From: Cryptosporangium arvum DSM 44712
GTDB lineage: Bacteria; Actinomycetota; Actinomycetes; Mycobacteriales; Cryptosporangiaceae
Assembly (NCBI RefSeq): GCF_000585375.1
Contig: NZ_KK073874.1
Coordinates: forward strand, 5,239,251-5,303,250
DNA length: 64,000 nucleotides
Reading direction: 5' to 3'
A program made the translations under genes and the position numbers. A model generated the notes under the pieces. That model was not told the origin of the DNA. It worked only from the letters and a program-made list of their open reading frames with translations, and ran no database searches. Below, one piece after another: positions 16,777-24,829 of the stretch (position 1 is the stretch's first letter; each line of letters opens with the position of its first letter).

Positions 16777-18018
16777 TCACCCGAGGTCGCGCAGCCGGGC
16801 GTCGAGAAAGCGGCGTTCGGCCGGCGTGGGCACCGTGCGCAGGGCCGCGCGGTAGGCGTCGGCGGCCTCGGCCGGGCGGTCGAGGCGGCGGAACAGGTCG
16901 GCGCGGGTCGCATGGAACAGGTAGTAGTCCTCGAGCCCGGTGAGGGCGTCCACCAGCGCCAGCGCCGCACCGGGGCCGTCGGCCTCGCCGACCGCGACCG
17001 CGCGGTTGAGCTCGGTGATCGGGCCGGGCGCGAGGCGCGCGAGCTCGGTGTAGAGGCCGACGATCTGCGCCCAGTCGGTGGCGCCGGCGGTGGGTGCGGT
17101 GGCGTGGCAGGCCGCGATCGCCGCCTGGAGACCGAACGGTCCGGCGCGGCCGCGACGCAGTGCCCGCTCGCAGAGCTCGGCTCCTTCGGCGATCAGGCCC
17201 CGGTCCCAGCCGGACCGGTCCTGCTCGCTCAACGTCACCAGCTCACCGCCGGCGTCGACGCGGGTGGGCCGGCGCCCCTCGTGCAGCAGCATGAGCGCGA
17301 GCACGCCGAGCACCTCGGCCTCGTCGGGCATCAGCACGGCGAGCTCGCGGGTGAGCCGGACGGCCTCCTGGCTCAGGCGCACGGCGGCCGGGTCGCCGTA
17401 GCCGGCGTTGTAGAGCAGGTACAGCACGTGGAGCATCGCGGCGAGGCGGTCGGGCAGCGCCTCGGGCGGCGGTACCCGGAACGGGATCCCGGCGTACCTG
17501 ATCTTCTGTTTGGCCCGGAACAGGCGCTGGCCCATCGTCTTCTCGGACACCAGGAAGGCCCGCGCGATCTCGGCCGTGCTGAGTCCGGCGAGCGTGCGGA
17601 GCACCAGCGCCACCTGCGCTTCGAGGCTCAGCGCCGGGTGGCAGCAGGTGAACATGAGCTCGAGGCGCTCGTCGGGGATGCCGGTGCCCGGCGTCTCCGG
17701 GGGCTCCGGGGGGAGCTCCCGGAGTTTCGCCTGCTCCACCCCCGCGCGCCGGATCCGGTCGATCGCGCGCCGGCGCGCGGTGGTGGTCAGCCAGGCCAGC
17801 GGCTGCGCGGGGACGCCGGCGGCCGGCCACGTGCGCAGCGCCTGCGCGAACGCGTCCTGGGCGCACTCCTCGGCGAGGTCCCAGTCGCCGCCGGTGAAGC
17901 GGATCATCGTCGCCACGATCCGGCTCCACCCCTCGGCGTAGACCGCCGCGACCCGCGCGTTGACCGCGGTGTCCCGGTCCGGGGGCGTGGCGGTGCCGTC
18001 GCGGGCCGGGTCGGTCAC
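16777..18018 (-). CDS. ECF sigma factor with C-terminal TPR-like extension (ECF42 group)
   Basis: 413 residues. Sigma-2 lies near residues 20-85 ([33 protein letters not shown]) and sigma-4 at about 125-185 ([33 protein letters not shown]). A ~220-residue helical SnoaL-free extension (DUF6596/TPR-like) follows, characteristic of ECF42. That group has no anti-sigma factor and is linked to DGPF/YCII proteins, exactly the neighbour here: the next gene upstream overlaps by 4 bases. The C-terminal domain is thought to control activity. Confidence 0.9.
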   Translation of the reverse strand: MTDPARDGTATPPDRDTAVNARVAAVYAEGWSRIVATMIRFTGGDWDLAEECAQDAFAQALRTWPAAGVPAQPLAWLTTTARRRAIDRIRRAGVEQAKLRELPPEPPETPGTGIPDERLELMFTCCHPALSLEAQVALVLRTLAGLSTAEIARAFLVSEKTMGQRLFRAKQKIRYAGIPFRVPPPEALPDRLAAMLHVLYLLYNAGYGDPAAVRLSQEAVRLTRELAVLMPDEAEVLGVLALMLLHEGRRPTRVDAGGELVTLSEQDRSGWDRGLIAEGAELCERALRRGRAGPFGLQAAIAACHATAPTAGATDWAQIVGLYTELARLAPGPITELNRAVAVGEADGPGAALALVDALTGLEDYYLFHATRADLFRRLDRPAEAADAYRAALRTVPTPAERRFLDARLRDLG

Positions 18019-18353
18019 TCGCCCAGCGGCCAGACCGGGCGCAGTTCGATCAGGCCGCGCCAGGCCATCGGGTGCTTGGACGCGACCTCGATGGCCTCGT
18101 CCAGGTCGGCGCAGTCCAGGACGTCGAAGCCCGCGATCTGATCCTTGGTCTCGGCGTACGGGCCGTCGGTGAGCAGCACCTCGCGCTGACGCACCCGCAC
18201 GGTCGTAGCGTCGGTCGCGGGCCGGGTGCGGTCGCCCAGCAGACGGGTTCCGCGCGCGTTCATCTCGTCCACCCAGTCCTCGATCGCGGGCGCACCGTCG
18301 TTCTCATCGGGCGTGTGCTCGGGGTCGGTGCACACCAGCATCAGGTATTTCAT
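18015..18353 (-). CDS. YCII/DGPF-domain protein (ECF42 partner)
   Basis: 112 residues. The family motif [18 protein letters not shown] is present, after an N-terminal KYLMLVCTD strand and before a helix [16 protein letters not shown]-like alpha+beta barrels of this kind are the conserved genomic partners of ECF42 sigma factors, and their biochemical role is unknown. The gene overlaps both neighbours (SRPBCC stop/own start ATGA, and own stop/sigma start GTGA-type), so all three are one translation unit. Confidence 0.93.
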   Translation of the reverse strand: MKYLMLVCTDPEHTPDENDGAPAIEDWVDEMNARGTRLLGDRTRPATDATTVRVRQREVLLTDGPYAETKDQIAGFDVLDCADLDEAIEVASKHPMAWRGLIELRPVWPLGE

Positions 18354-18850
18354 CGTCGTGCTCCCTGGCTGAGGTCGGTCGCCATCGCGACGATGGTCGT
18401 GGTCATGATCCGGCAGAGGCGGACCAGGCGGTCGTCGACCGACCGCGGGTCCTGTTCGGCGTCCGCGCGGAGGCCGGTGCGGCCGGGTCCGTGCGTGAAC
18501 GTGTGCCGCACGACGGTGCCACCGGGTTCGGCGGTGGGGCGCAGTTCGTAGCGCCAGGTCGAGCCGATGTCACCGGCGGCGTCGAGGACGTGCCAGGCGA
18601 AGGTGCTCGGCGGCTGGGCTTCGGTGACCACGCACGTCACCGTACTTTCGAGTCCGCTCGGGAAGCGGTTGTGCCCCTGGAAGCGGGCACCTTCGACCGG
18701 ACCGGTGCCGGGGTCGCACCAGTTCGCGGCGTTCGTCTCGGGGCTCCACTCGCCGATGCGCTCGATGGCGGTGACGAGATCCCACAGGTGTTCGCGGTTC
18801 CCTGGAACGGTCAGCGCGACCGTTACTTCGGCGCCGGTCACCAAATCCAT
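18350..18850 (-). CDS. SRPBCC (START/Bet v1-like) family protein
   Basis: 166 residues from ATG 18850, which follows an AAAGGAG ribosome site. An upstream in-frame start at 18904 has no such site. The pattern of strand GAEVTVALTVPGNREHLWDLVT, IGEWSP, and the C-terminal helix MTTTIVAMATDL fits the polyketide_cyc2/SRPBCC hydrophobic-cavity fold. First gene of the SRPBCC-DGPF-ECF42 unit, a combination seen in other actinobacteria. Ligand unknown. Confidence 0.87.
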   Translation of the reverse strand: MDLVTGAEVTVALTVPGNREHLWDLVTAIERIGEWSPETNAANWCDPGTGPVEGARFQGHNRFPSGLESTVTCVVTEAQPPSTFAWHVLDAAGDIGSTWRYELRPTAEPGGTVVRHTFTHGPGRTGLRADAEQDPRSVDDRLVRLCRIMTTTIVAMATDLSQGARR

Positions 18851-18937
18851 GATGGGCTCCTTTCCCGTTGTCCCGACGAGTGACGAACGGGAAAGGCGCC
18901 TCACTACCGTCGCGTCAGAGAATTCTTCCGACGTGGC

Positions 18938-19408
18938 TCACGCCGGCGGGCGCTTGCGGACCAGGGTGGTGCGCACGGCGGTGGCGACGACCTCGTCGTG
19001 CTGGTTGCGGCCGGTGTGCGTGAACGTCAGGATCCCCTCGCCCGGGCGGCTCGCGGATTCGCGCCGGTCGGTGACGACGGTCTCGGCGTAGAGGGTGTCG
19101 CCGTGGAACAGCGGCTTCGGGAACGTCACCGCGCCGAAGCCGAGGTTGGCGACGATGGTGCCCTGGGTCAGCTGCGCCACCGACAGGCCGACGAGCGTGG
19201 AGAGCGTGAACATCGAGTTGACCAGCCGCTGCCCGAACGCGGTGCCCTCGGCGAACGCCGCGTCCAGGTGCAGCGCCTGGGTGTTCATGGTCAGCGTCGT
19301 GAACAGCACGTTGTCGGCCTCGGTGACCGTGCGGCCGGGGCGGTGGTCGTAGACGACGTCGGTCTCGAACTCCTCGAACCACAGGCCCCGCTGCACGATG
19401 CGTTTCAC
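18938..19408 (-). CDS. MaoC-like acyl-CoA dehydratase
   Basis: 156 residues from GTG 19408, overlapping the acyl-CoA dehydrogenase stop (GTGA). Hot-dog fold features: GRTVTEADNVLFTTLTMNTQ and FGQRLVNSMFTLSTLVGLSV. The Asn/His of the hydratase motif is modified (NTQALHLD), as in the mesaconyl-CoA hydratase-like branch. Acts after the dehydrogenase in one degradative step pair (desaturation then hydration). A much longer open frame upstream is a shadow of the dehydrogenase. Confidence 0.88.
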   Translation of the reverse strand: MKRIVQRGLWFEEFETDVVYDHRPGRTVTEADNVLFTTLTMNTQALHLDAAFAEGTAFGQRLVNSMFTLSTLVGLSVAQLTQGTIVANLGFGAVTFPKPLFHGDTLYAETVVTDRRESASRPGEGILTFTHTGRNQHDEVVATAVRTTLVRKRPPA

Positions 19409-20541
19409 AGGCCGGCCTCCCGCGCGATGAGCATCAGCTGCACCTCGGTGGTGCCCTCGCCGATCTCCAGGATCTTGCTGTCCCGGTAGTGCCGGGCCAC
19501 CGCGTACTCGTTCATGAAGCCGTAGCCGCCGTGGATCTGGGTGGCGTCGCGCGCGTTGTCCATCGCCGCTTCGCTGGCGACCAGCTTGGCGATCGACGCC
19601 TGCTTCTTGAACGGCTTCCCGGCCAGCATCCGCGCGGCCGCGTCGTAGTACGCGACCCGGGCGGTGTACGCACGCGCCTCCATCCGCGCGATCTTGAACG
19701 CGATCGCCTGGTGCCGGCCGATCGGCGAGCCGAACGCCACCCGCTCCTTCGCGTACCGCACCGACTCGTCGACGCAGCCCTGCGCGGCCCCGGTCGCCAG
19801 CGCCGCGATCGCGATGCGCCCCTCGTCGAGGATCCGGAGGAAGTTGGCGTAGCCCCGGCCGCGCTCGCCGAGCAGGTTCTCGCCCGGCACCCGGACGTCG
19901 TCGAACGACAGCGGGTGCGTGTCGGAGGCGTTCCAGCCGACCTTGTCGTACGCGGGCTCGGCGCGGAAACCCGGCGTCGAGGTCGGCACGAGGATCGTCG
20001 AGATCTCCTTCGGCCCGGTCACCGCGGTCACCGTGACGAGCGTCGTGATGTCGGTGCCGGAGTTCGTGATGAACTGCTTGGAGCCGTTGACCACCCACGA
20101 GTCGCCGTCGAGGCGCGCGGTCGTGCGCGTACCGGACGCGTCGCTGCCCGCGCCGGCCTCGGTGAGCCCGAACGCGGCCAGCGCGCGCCCGGACGTCAGC
20201 GACGGCAGCCAGGTCTCCTTCTGGGACGCGCTGCCGAACCGGTACACCGGCATCGCGCCGAGCGACACCCCGGCTTCGAGCGTGATCGCGACGCTCTGGT
20301 CGACCTTGCCGAGCTCCTCCAGCGCCAGGCAGAGCGAGAAGTAGTCCCCGCCCTGGCCGCCGTGCTCCTCGGGGAACGGCAGGCCGAACAGCCCCATCTC
20401 GGCCATGCCGGCCACGACCTCGTACGGGAACGAATGCTCGGCGTCGTGCTTGGCGGCCACCGGAGCGACCACCTTCTGGGCGAAGTCCCGGACGGCCAGC
20501 ACCAGATCGCGCTGGTCCTCGGGAAGCAGGTCGTCGCTCAT
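19405..20541 (-). CDS. Acyl-CoA dehydrogenase
   Basis: 378 residues, FAD-dependent alpha,beta-desaturation of an acyl-CoA. It shows the FAD/substrate loop FGLTEAGAGSDASGTRT, strand WVVNGSKQFITNSG, R-x-x-FG-pattern VAFGSPIG, QIHGGYGFMNEY, and the catalytic Glu in ILEIGEGTTEVQ. This is the short/branched-chain or glutaryl-CoA-like type. Directly downstream of a 24-bp operator (20551-20574) and followed by a MaoC gene. Confidence 0.93.
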   Translation of the reverse strand: MSDDLLPEDQRDLVLAVRDFAQKVVAPVAAKHDAEHSFPYEVVAGMAEMGLFGLPFPEEHGGQGGDYFSLCLALEELGKVDQSVAITLEAGVSLGAMPVYRFGSASQKETWLPSLTSGRALAAFGLTEAGAGSDASGTRTTARLDGDSWVVNGSKQFITNSGTDITTLVTVTAVTGPKEISTILVPTSTPGFRAEPAYDKVGWNASDTHPLSFDDVRVPGENLLGERGRGYANFLRILDEGRIAIAALATGAAQGCVDESVRYAKERVAFGSPIGRHQAIAFKIARMEARAYTARVAYYDAAARMLAGKPFKKQASIAKLVASEAAMDNARDATQIHGGYGFMNEYAVARHYRDSKILEIGEGTTEVQLMLIAREAGL

Positions 20542-20550
20542 ACCCGGTCC

Positions 20551-20574
20551 TTCAGTTAGTCGTCATTAACTGAA
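20551..20574. promoter_or_regulatory. TetR-type operator before the acyl-CoA dehydrogenase
   Basis: TTCAGTTA-N8-TAACTGAA, a perfect 8-bp inverted repeat, 10-4-10 in overall geometry with 9 of 10 arm bases paired. It covers the last codon/stop of the tetR gene and ends ten bases upstream of the dehydrogenase ATG. It resembles a second site ahead of tetR (21174-21197). Confidence 0.8.
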
Positions 20575-21161
20575 GCTAGCGTAGCGGCCAGCGCCATCCC
20601 CCGGAGGATCTCCCGCGAACGGCCGGGCGGTGCCGCCGCCGCGCTGTAGGGCGTCGAGTTGATCAGGCCGAACACGGCGTGGGCCTGCACCCGGGCGTCG
20701 TCCTCGGCCAGCCCGGGCCGTACCGCGCACAGCACGGTCACCCACAGCTCGACGTAGGTGCGCTGGGTCTGGCGCACCCGGTGCAGCGCGTCGGCAGGCA
20801 GCGCGGTCAGGTCACGGTCCTGGATCCGGATCAGCTCCGGCTCACCGAACGCGAAGTCCAGGTGGAAATCGACGAGCCCGTGCAGCGCCCGGTCGGGAGT
20901 GCTCGCGCCGACGACGACCGCGTGCCCGCCGCGCAGCAGGCGGTCGCTGATGCCGACCATGATCTCGACGAGCAGGGCTTCCTTGCTCGCGAAGTGGCGG
21001 TAGACGGCCGGGCCGCTGATGCCGACGGCGGCGCCCAGATCCTCCAGGCGCACGCCGGGGAACCCGCGCTCGGCGATCAGCTCCGCACCGGCACGCAGCA
21101 ACTGCCGACGCCGGTCGGCCTTCTGCATGCTCCGCCGCGTGGGCTCGGCGAGCTCCATCAC
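20556..21161 (-). CDS. TetR-family regulator of acyl-CoA catabolism
   Basis: 201 residues. The helix-turn-helix reads VRLEDLGAAVGISGPAVYRHFASKEALL. The C-terminal ligand domain resembles FadR/KstR-like TetR proteins that sense acyl-CoAs (inference from neighbourhood). The annotated start is GTG 21161 followed at once by ATG 21158; either may be used. The gene lies upstream of the acyl-CoA dehydrogenase and MaoC genes on the same strand. Two related inverted repeats, before itself and before the dehydrogenase, are its probable operators. Confidence 0.9.
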   Translation of the reverse strand: MMELAEPTRRSMQKADRRRQLLRAGAELIAERGFPGVRLEDLGAAVGISGPAVYRHFASKEALLVEIMVGISDRLLRGGHAVVVGASTPDRALHGLVDFHLDFAFGEPELIRIQDRDLTALPADALHRVRQTQRTYVELWVTVLCAVRPGLAEDDARVQAHAVFGLINSTPYSAAAAPPGRSREILRGMALAATLASVNDD

Positions 21162-21173
21162 CGCTCCGTCCAG

Positions 21174-21197
21174 CTCAGTTAACCGAAGTTTACTCAG
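21174..21197. promoter_or_regulatory. Autoregulatory operator of the TetR gene
   Basis: CTCAGTTAAC-CGAA-GTTTACTCAG: 10-bp arms, 8 of 10 paired, 4-base centre. It has the same geometry and half-site core (TCAGTTA) as the site at 20551-20574. It starts 13 bases upstream of the tetR start and also precedes the divergent AraC gene (GTG 21243). Confidence 0.65.
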
Positions 21198-21242
21198 CCG
21201 ACACGGCGTTTAGGTAACCGCCCACCGAGACAGGAAACAGAC

Positions 21243-22052
21243 GTGACCCTGCCCTCGCGATTACTGCGATCGCGCGACTGGAACACCGTCTCCGCCGCGC
21301 TGTACCTCGATCCTCCGGTCGCCGAGCCGTTCCGCACCGCCGCCACCGACGACCTGCTCGTCGTCACGGTCCTGAGCGGCCACTACACGATCGCGAGCGC
21401 CTCCGGGCGGACCACCTACCACCCGGGTTCGGTCGGACTGACCGCGCCGGGCAACACCTCCGAGCTGCGCTGGACGGCGCTGCGCCCAGACCCGATGGAG
21501 TCGGTCCACATCCGGCTGCGACCGGCGCTCTTCGCGGGCGCGACCGGTCTGCCCGACGCCCTGGTCACCAACGATCCGCTGGTCAGCGCCCTGGGCACCT
21601 CGCTCGGCGACGCGGTGCGGCGCGACGCTCCGACGCTCTACGCCGACACGATGGCGCAGGCGCTTGCCGTCCAGCTCGCCTCGCACCCCCGCCGCGACCC
21701 CGGCCCGCTGGGCCGGCGGCAGGTCGACCGCGTCGTCGGGTACATGCACGCCCATCTCTCCGACGACGTGACTCTCGACGCGCTGGCCGCGCAGGCGAAC
21801 GTCAGCAAGTACCACTTCGTCCGACTGTTCACCCGCGCGACCGGCCGCACACCCCACCGCTACCTGCGCGACCTGCGTCTGCGTCGCGGCGCCGAGCTCC
21901 TGGCCGGGCCGGAGTCCGTGCAGCGCATCGCGCTCGCGTGCGGCTATCGCAGCCCGGGGCAGTTCGCCACCGCGTTCCGCCGCGAGTACGGCGTCTCCCC
22001 CACCGACTACCGGCGTGGGGAGAGCAGGTCGGAGAGCCCGACGCGCTCGTAG
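21243..22052 (+). CDS. AraC-family transcriptional regulator
   Basis: 269 residues from GTG 21243 (AGGAAACAGAC upstream). The N-terminal cupin-like sensor is followed by a C-terminal double helix-turn-helix: VTLDALAAQANVSKYHFVRLF and VQRIALACGYRSPGQFATAFRRE with YGVSPTDYR. It converges on and overlaps by 46 bases the last codons of an SDR on the other strand, so it may regulate that SDR pair. Effector unknown. Confidence 0.9.
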   Translation: MTLPSRLLRSRDWNTVSAALYLDPPVAEPFRTAATDDLLVVTVLSGHYTIASASGRTTYHPGSVGLTAPGNTSELRWTALRPDPMESVHIRLRPALFAGATGLPDALVTNDPLVSALGTSLGDAVRRDAPTLYADTMAQALAVQLASHPRRDPGPLGRRQVDRVVGYMHAHLSDDVTLDALAAQANVSKYHFVRLFTRATGRTPHRYLRDLRLRRGAELLAGPESVQRIALACGYRSPGQFATAFRREYGVSPTDYRRGESRSESPTRS

Positions 22053-22861
22053 AACTCCGACCGCACCCGGTCGCCCACCGCGTTGACCTCCTCGGCGCCG
22101 TCGTTCGCCGGGTCGATGTGCACCCGGAACGGCCGCTCCCCCCTGGGCAGACCCACGACGCGGACGATCTGGCGCGCCACCTCCTCCGGGTCGGCGTCGG
22201 GCGGGGCGAGTGCGGCCAGCTTCTGCGACACCTGGTCGAGCAGGCCGGCGTAGCGCTCGTCGTACGCCGCGACGATCTCCTCGTCGGACGCGTGCCCGGC
22301 GTGCGCGAAGTGGTTCGTGCCGGTGGTGAACGAGCCCGGCACGATGATCGTCGTGTCGATGCCGAAGCGGGCGAGCTCGGCGGCGTAGCTGACCGCGAGG
22401 GCGTCCTCGGCCGCCTTGGCCGCGAAGTACGGCGCGAGGTAGGGCGGCGTTCCCCCGCGCGTGCTGCTCGACCCGACCCAGACCAGCAGGCCGTCGCCGC
22501 GCGCACGCAGCCCCGGCAGCACGGCCCGGTTGACCCGCTGGGTGGACAGGACGTTGGTGTCGTACACCTCGGCGAGCTGCTCGGGCGTGAACGCCTCGGT
22601 CGGCCCGAGCACCATGTGTCCGGCGTTGTGCACGACGACGTCGAGCTCGCCGGCCTGCTTGACCGCGGCGTCGACCGACGCCTGGTCGGAGACGTCCATC
22701 TCGACGACGTGGGCGTACTCGCCCGCCGTCTCGGCGGCCCGGCGGTTGCGGTCGGCGATGTTGCGCATCCCGGCGTAGACGGTGTGGCCGGCGTCGGCGA
22801 GCGCCTTCGCGGTCATCGCGCCGAAGCCGCTGGACGCGCCGGTGATCAGGATCCGGCTCAT
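22007..22861 (-). CDS. Short-chain dehydrogenase/reductase
   Basis: 284 residues. Cofactor loop ITGASSGFGAMTA, VVVHNAGHMVLG (NAG motif), SSSTRGG strand and Tyr/Lys in APYFAAKAA. Residues after strand 2 (GMRN, then VVEMDVSDQAS) suggest a classical NADP(H)-preferring SDR. The ATG overlaps the stop of the preceding SDR (TGATG), so the two are coupled. Substrate unknown. Confidence 0.9.
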   Translation of the reverse strand: MSRILITGASSGFGAMTAKALADAGHTVYAGMRNIADRNRRAAETAGEYAHVVEMDVSDQASVDAAVKQAGELDVVVHNAGHMVLGPTEAFTPEQLAEVYDTNVLSTQRVNRAVLPGLRARGDGLLVWVGSSSTRGGTPPYLAPYFAAKAAEDALAVSYAAELARFGIDTTIIVPGSFTTGTNHFAHAGHASDEEIVAAYDERYAGLLDQVSQKLAALAPPDADPEEVARQIVRVVGLPRGERPFRVHIDPANDGAEEVNAVGDRVRSEFYERVGLSDLLSPRR

Positions 22862-23586
22862 CAGGCGATCCCTCCGTTGACGTACACGGTCTGGCCGTTG
22901 ACCCAGCGGCCGGGGCCGGCGAGGAACGCCACCGCCTCGGCGATGTCCTCGGGCACCCCGAGGCGCTCCAGCGGGGCCTGCTTCGCCATCCGGTCGACGG
23001 TCTCGGAGTCCTTGCCGTCCAGGAACAGCGGTGTCGCGGTGGGGCCGGGCGCGACCGCGTTCACCGTGACGTCCCGCCCGCGCAGCTCGCGGGCCAGGAC
23101 CGGCGTGAGCGCGTCGACGGCGCCCTTCGAGGCCGCGTAGGCCGAGTAGGTGGGCAGCGCGAGCTTGACGACCGAGGTCGAGAAGTTGATGATCGCGCCG
23201 CCCTCGCGGACGCGCTGGACGGCCTGCTGGTTGACGACGAACGTGCCGCGGATGTTGGTGCGGTGCATGCGGTCGAGGTCGTCGAGTTTCAGCTCGGCGA
23301 GCGGGGCGAGAATCATGATTCCGGCCGTGTGGACGACGACGTCGACGCCGCCGTACTCGCGCTCGGCGGTCTCGAAGAGCGCGGCCACGTCGGTCTCCTC
23401 GGCGACGTCGGCCTGGGCGGCGGTGGCGGTGCCGCCCGCTTCCCGAATCGCGTCCACGACCACGTCGGCGCGGCGCGGGTTGCCCGCGTAGTGCACGAGC
23501 ACGTTCATTCCGTCGGCGGCCAGACGCTGCGCGACCGCGCGTCCGATGCCGCCGGATCCTCCGGTGACCAGGGCTGTTCTTGTCAT
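22861..23586 (-). CDS. Short-chain dehydrogenase (FabG-like)
   Basis: 241 residues from ATG 23586. TGGSGGIGRAVA cofactor loop, VVVHTAGIM in place of NNAG, catalytic Ser in NFSTSVVKL, YSAYAASKGAVD, and the C-terminal VNGQTVYVNGG signature of FabG-type SDRs. The NNAG asparagines are replaced (HTAG), which is tolerated in this branch. Coupled to the SDR downstream. Confidence 0.9.
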   Translation of the reverse strand: MTRTALVTGGSGGIGRAVAQRLAADGMNVLVHYAGNPRRADVVVDAIREAGGTATAAQADVAEETDVAALFETAEREYGGVDVVVHTAGIMILAPLAELKLDDLDRMHRTNIRGTFVVNQQAVQRVREGGAIINFSTSVVKLALPTYSAYAASKGAVDALTPVLARELRGRDVTVNAVAPGPTATPLFLDGKDSETVDRMAKQAPLERLGVPEDIAEAVAFLAGPGRWVNGQTVYVNGGIA

Positions 23587-23614
23587 GCACCTCTGGTGCC
23601 CCGGCCTCGCGCGG

Positions 23615-24298
23615 TCACCTTCCCCGGCGTTGCGCCCCTCGTCCCCAGGATTGCTCTTCCGTACTGGGTCCGACGTGCTCGTCGAGCCAGGCGAGCACCG
23701 GGGCCGCCGTCCGCCAGGTCTCGCGGACGAACACGCGGCCCTCGTCGGCGCCGATCCCGCCGCCGGCCGGTCGCCGCCGCCCGAGCGTGACGCTGGTGAG
23801 CCGGAGCAGCTCGATGCGGGGGTGGTCCCGCGGGATCCCCCGCGGCGCGGTCGCCAACCCCTGGCTCCACTGTTCGAGCCCCGCGTCCACGGCGTCGGCG
23901 ACACGCGCGGCCAACTCGTCGTCCACCGCCGCGCGGTAACGGACGAGCTGGTCGCGGGCCATCCGCCAGTACCCGGTGCCGGCGGCCAGCCCGTCGGCCG
24001 AGATCGCGGCGAACAGGCCGGCCGGGCTGAGCGACGACCCGGTCAGCAGGCCGTAGGTCTGGGTCTTGTACGGGGACTTGTCGGCCGCGAACCGCACGTC
24101 CCGGTGCTGGCGGAACACCTTCACCTCGCCGCCGAGCTCCGCGGCGAGGTCCGCGAGCAGCGCACCGAACCGCCCGCGGACCTCCCGCTCGTAGTACGCC
24201 CTGTGCGCGCCGAAGTACTCCCGCGAGTTGTCGGCCTCCAGTCCTTCGAACCACGCGACGACCCCGGCGTCGAACCCTGCGAACTCCCCCATGACCAT
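23615..24298 (-). CDS. DUF2461 (TIGR02453) family protein
   Basis: 227 residues. The signature ADNSREYFGAHRAYYE near the N-terminus, then VFRQHRDVRFAADKSPYKTQ and a YWRMARDQLVRYRAAV helix, identifies the DUF2461 family, of unknown function and widespread in bacteria and fungi. No membrane segment. It ends 28 bases before the FabG-like SDR start and begins 21 bases after the PycTM-like gene stop, so it could be the last gene of the 28.9-24.3 kb operon, but it lacks the 4-base overlaps seen there. Confidence 0.88.
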   Translation of the reverse strand: MVMGEFAGFDAGVVAWFEGLEADNSREYFGAHRAYYEREVRGRFGALLADLAAELGGEVKVFRQHRDVRFAADKSPYKTQTYGLLTGSSLSPAGLFAAISADGLAAGTGYWRMARDQLVRYRAAVDDELAARVADAVDAGLEQWSQGLATAPRGIPRDHPRIELLRLTSVTLGRRRPAGGGIGADEGRVFVRETWRTAAPVLAWLDEHVGPSTEEQSWGRGAQRRGR

Positions 24299-24319
24299 AT
24301 TCTGCCCATCGCGAGCGCC

Positions 24320-24829
24320 TCAGCCGAGCACCAGGACCCCCAGCAGCAACACGGCGGCGCCCACGAGAACCCAGATCCCGATCTGGATCAGTACGTACTT
24401 GGCCGCCGCCATCGTCCCGACCGTGTGCAGCTGTTCGGCCAGCAAGGTCAGCTCCGCGGCGGCCGACTGTTCGAGAGCCTCGATGAGCACCTCAACGTCG
24501 CGGGCGCGCGCCGCGTCTCCGAAGTACGCGACCGCACCCACGGACCTGCCCCTGGGCCGCGCGAGTCGCGGATATACCGCGGCCAGGAACAGCACTGCGC
24601 TCGTCAGGAAACCCAGGGCACTCAACCACCAGAAGGGCTCCGCCACCGGCCCCAGCAGCGACGGACGCCACGAGCGGGCCGCCAGCGTGCCGCCTCCGAC
24701 GCTGGCGACCAGCCCGACGGTCGCCAGCAGCAGCGCCGCTTTTGTATCGGCCCGAGCCCTTTCCTCGCGCGCCTCGGTGAGCATTCGGCGGGCGTAGACG
24801 AGCGGCGCTTCCGTGTCCATCGGAGTCAC
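24320..24829 (-). CDS. Pycsar-type membrane effector (PycTM-like)
   Basis: 169 residues from a GTG that overlaps the previous stop. The layout is that of Pycsar effectors (PF18967): an N-terminal helix ending RADTKAALLLATVGL with membrane segment 1 about 31-50, segment 2 about 66-87 running into YPRL, then the conserved YFGD (102-105), a long helix, AAAKY (141-145), and segment 3 about 147-168. Known relatives oligomerise and damage the inner membrane when cCMP or cUMP made by a cognate pyrimidine cyclase accumulates in phage infection. A cyclase-like gene is three genes upstream in the same operon. Assignment rests on motif recognition only. Confidence 0.82.
   Translation of the reverse strand: MTPMDTEAPLVYARRMLTEAREERARADTKAALLLATVGLVASVGGGTLAARSWRPSLLGPVAEPFWWLSALGFLTSAVLFLAAVYPRLARPRGRSVGAVAYFGDAARARDVEVLIEALEQSAAAELTLLAEQLHTVGTMAAAKYVLIQIGIWVLVGAAVLLLGVLVLG

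Noticed and set aside
24299-24319. Extending the 28.9-24.3 kb operon to include the DUF2461 gene
   Set aside because: 21-base gap breaks the strict 4-base overlaps; function unrelated. Kept as an uncertain neighbour.
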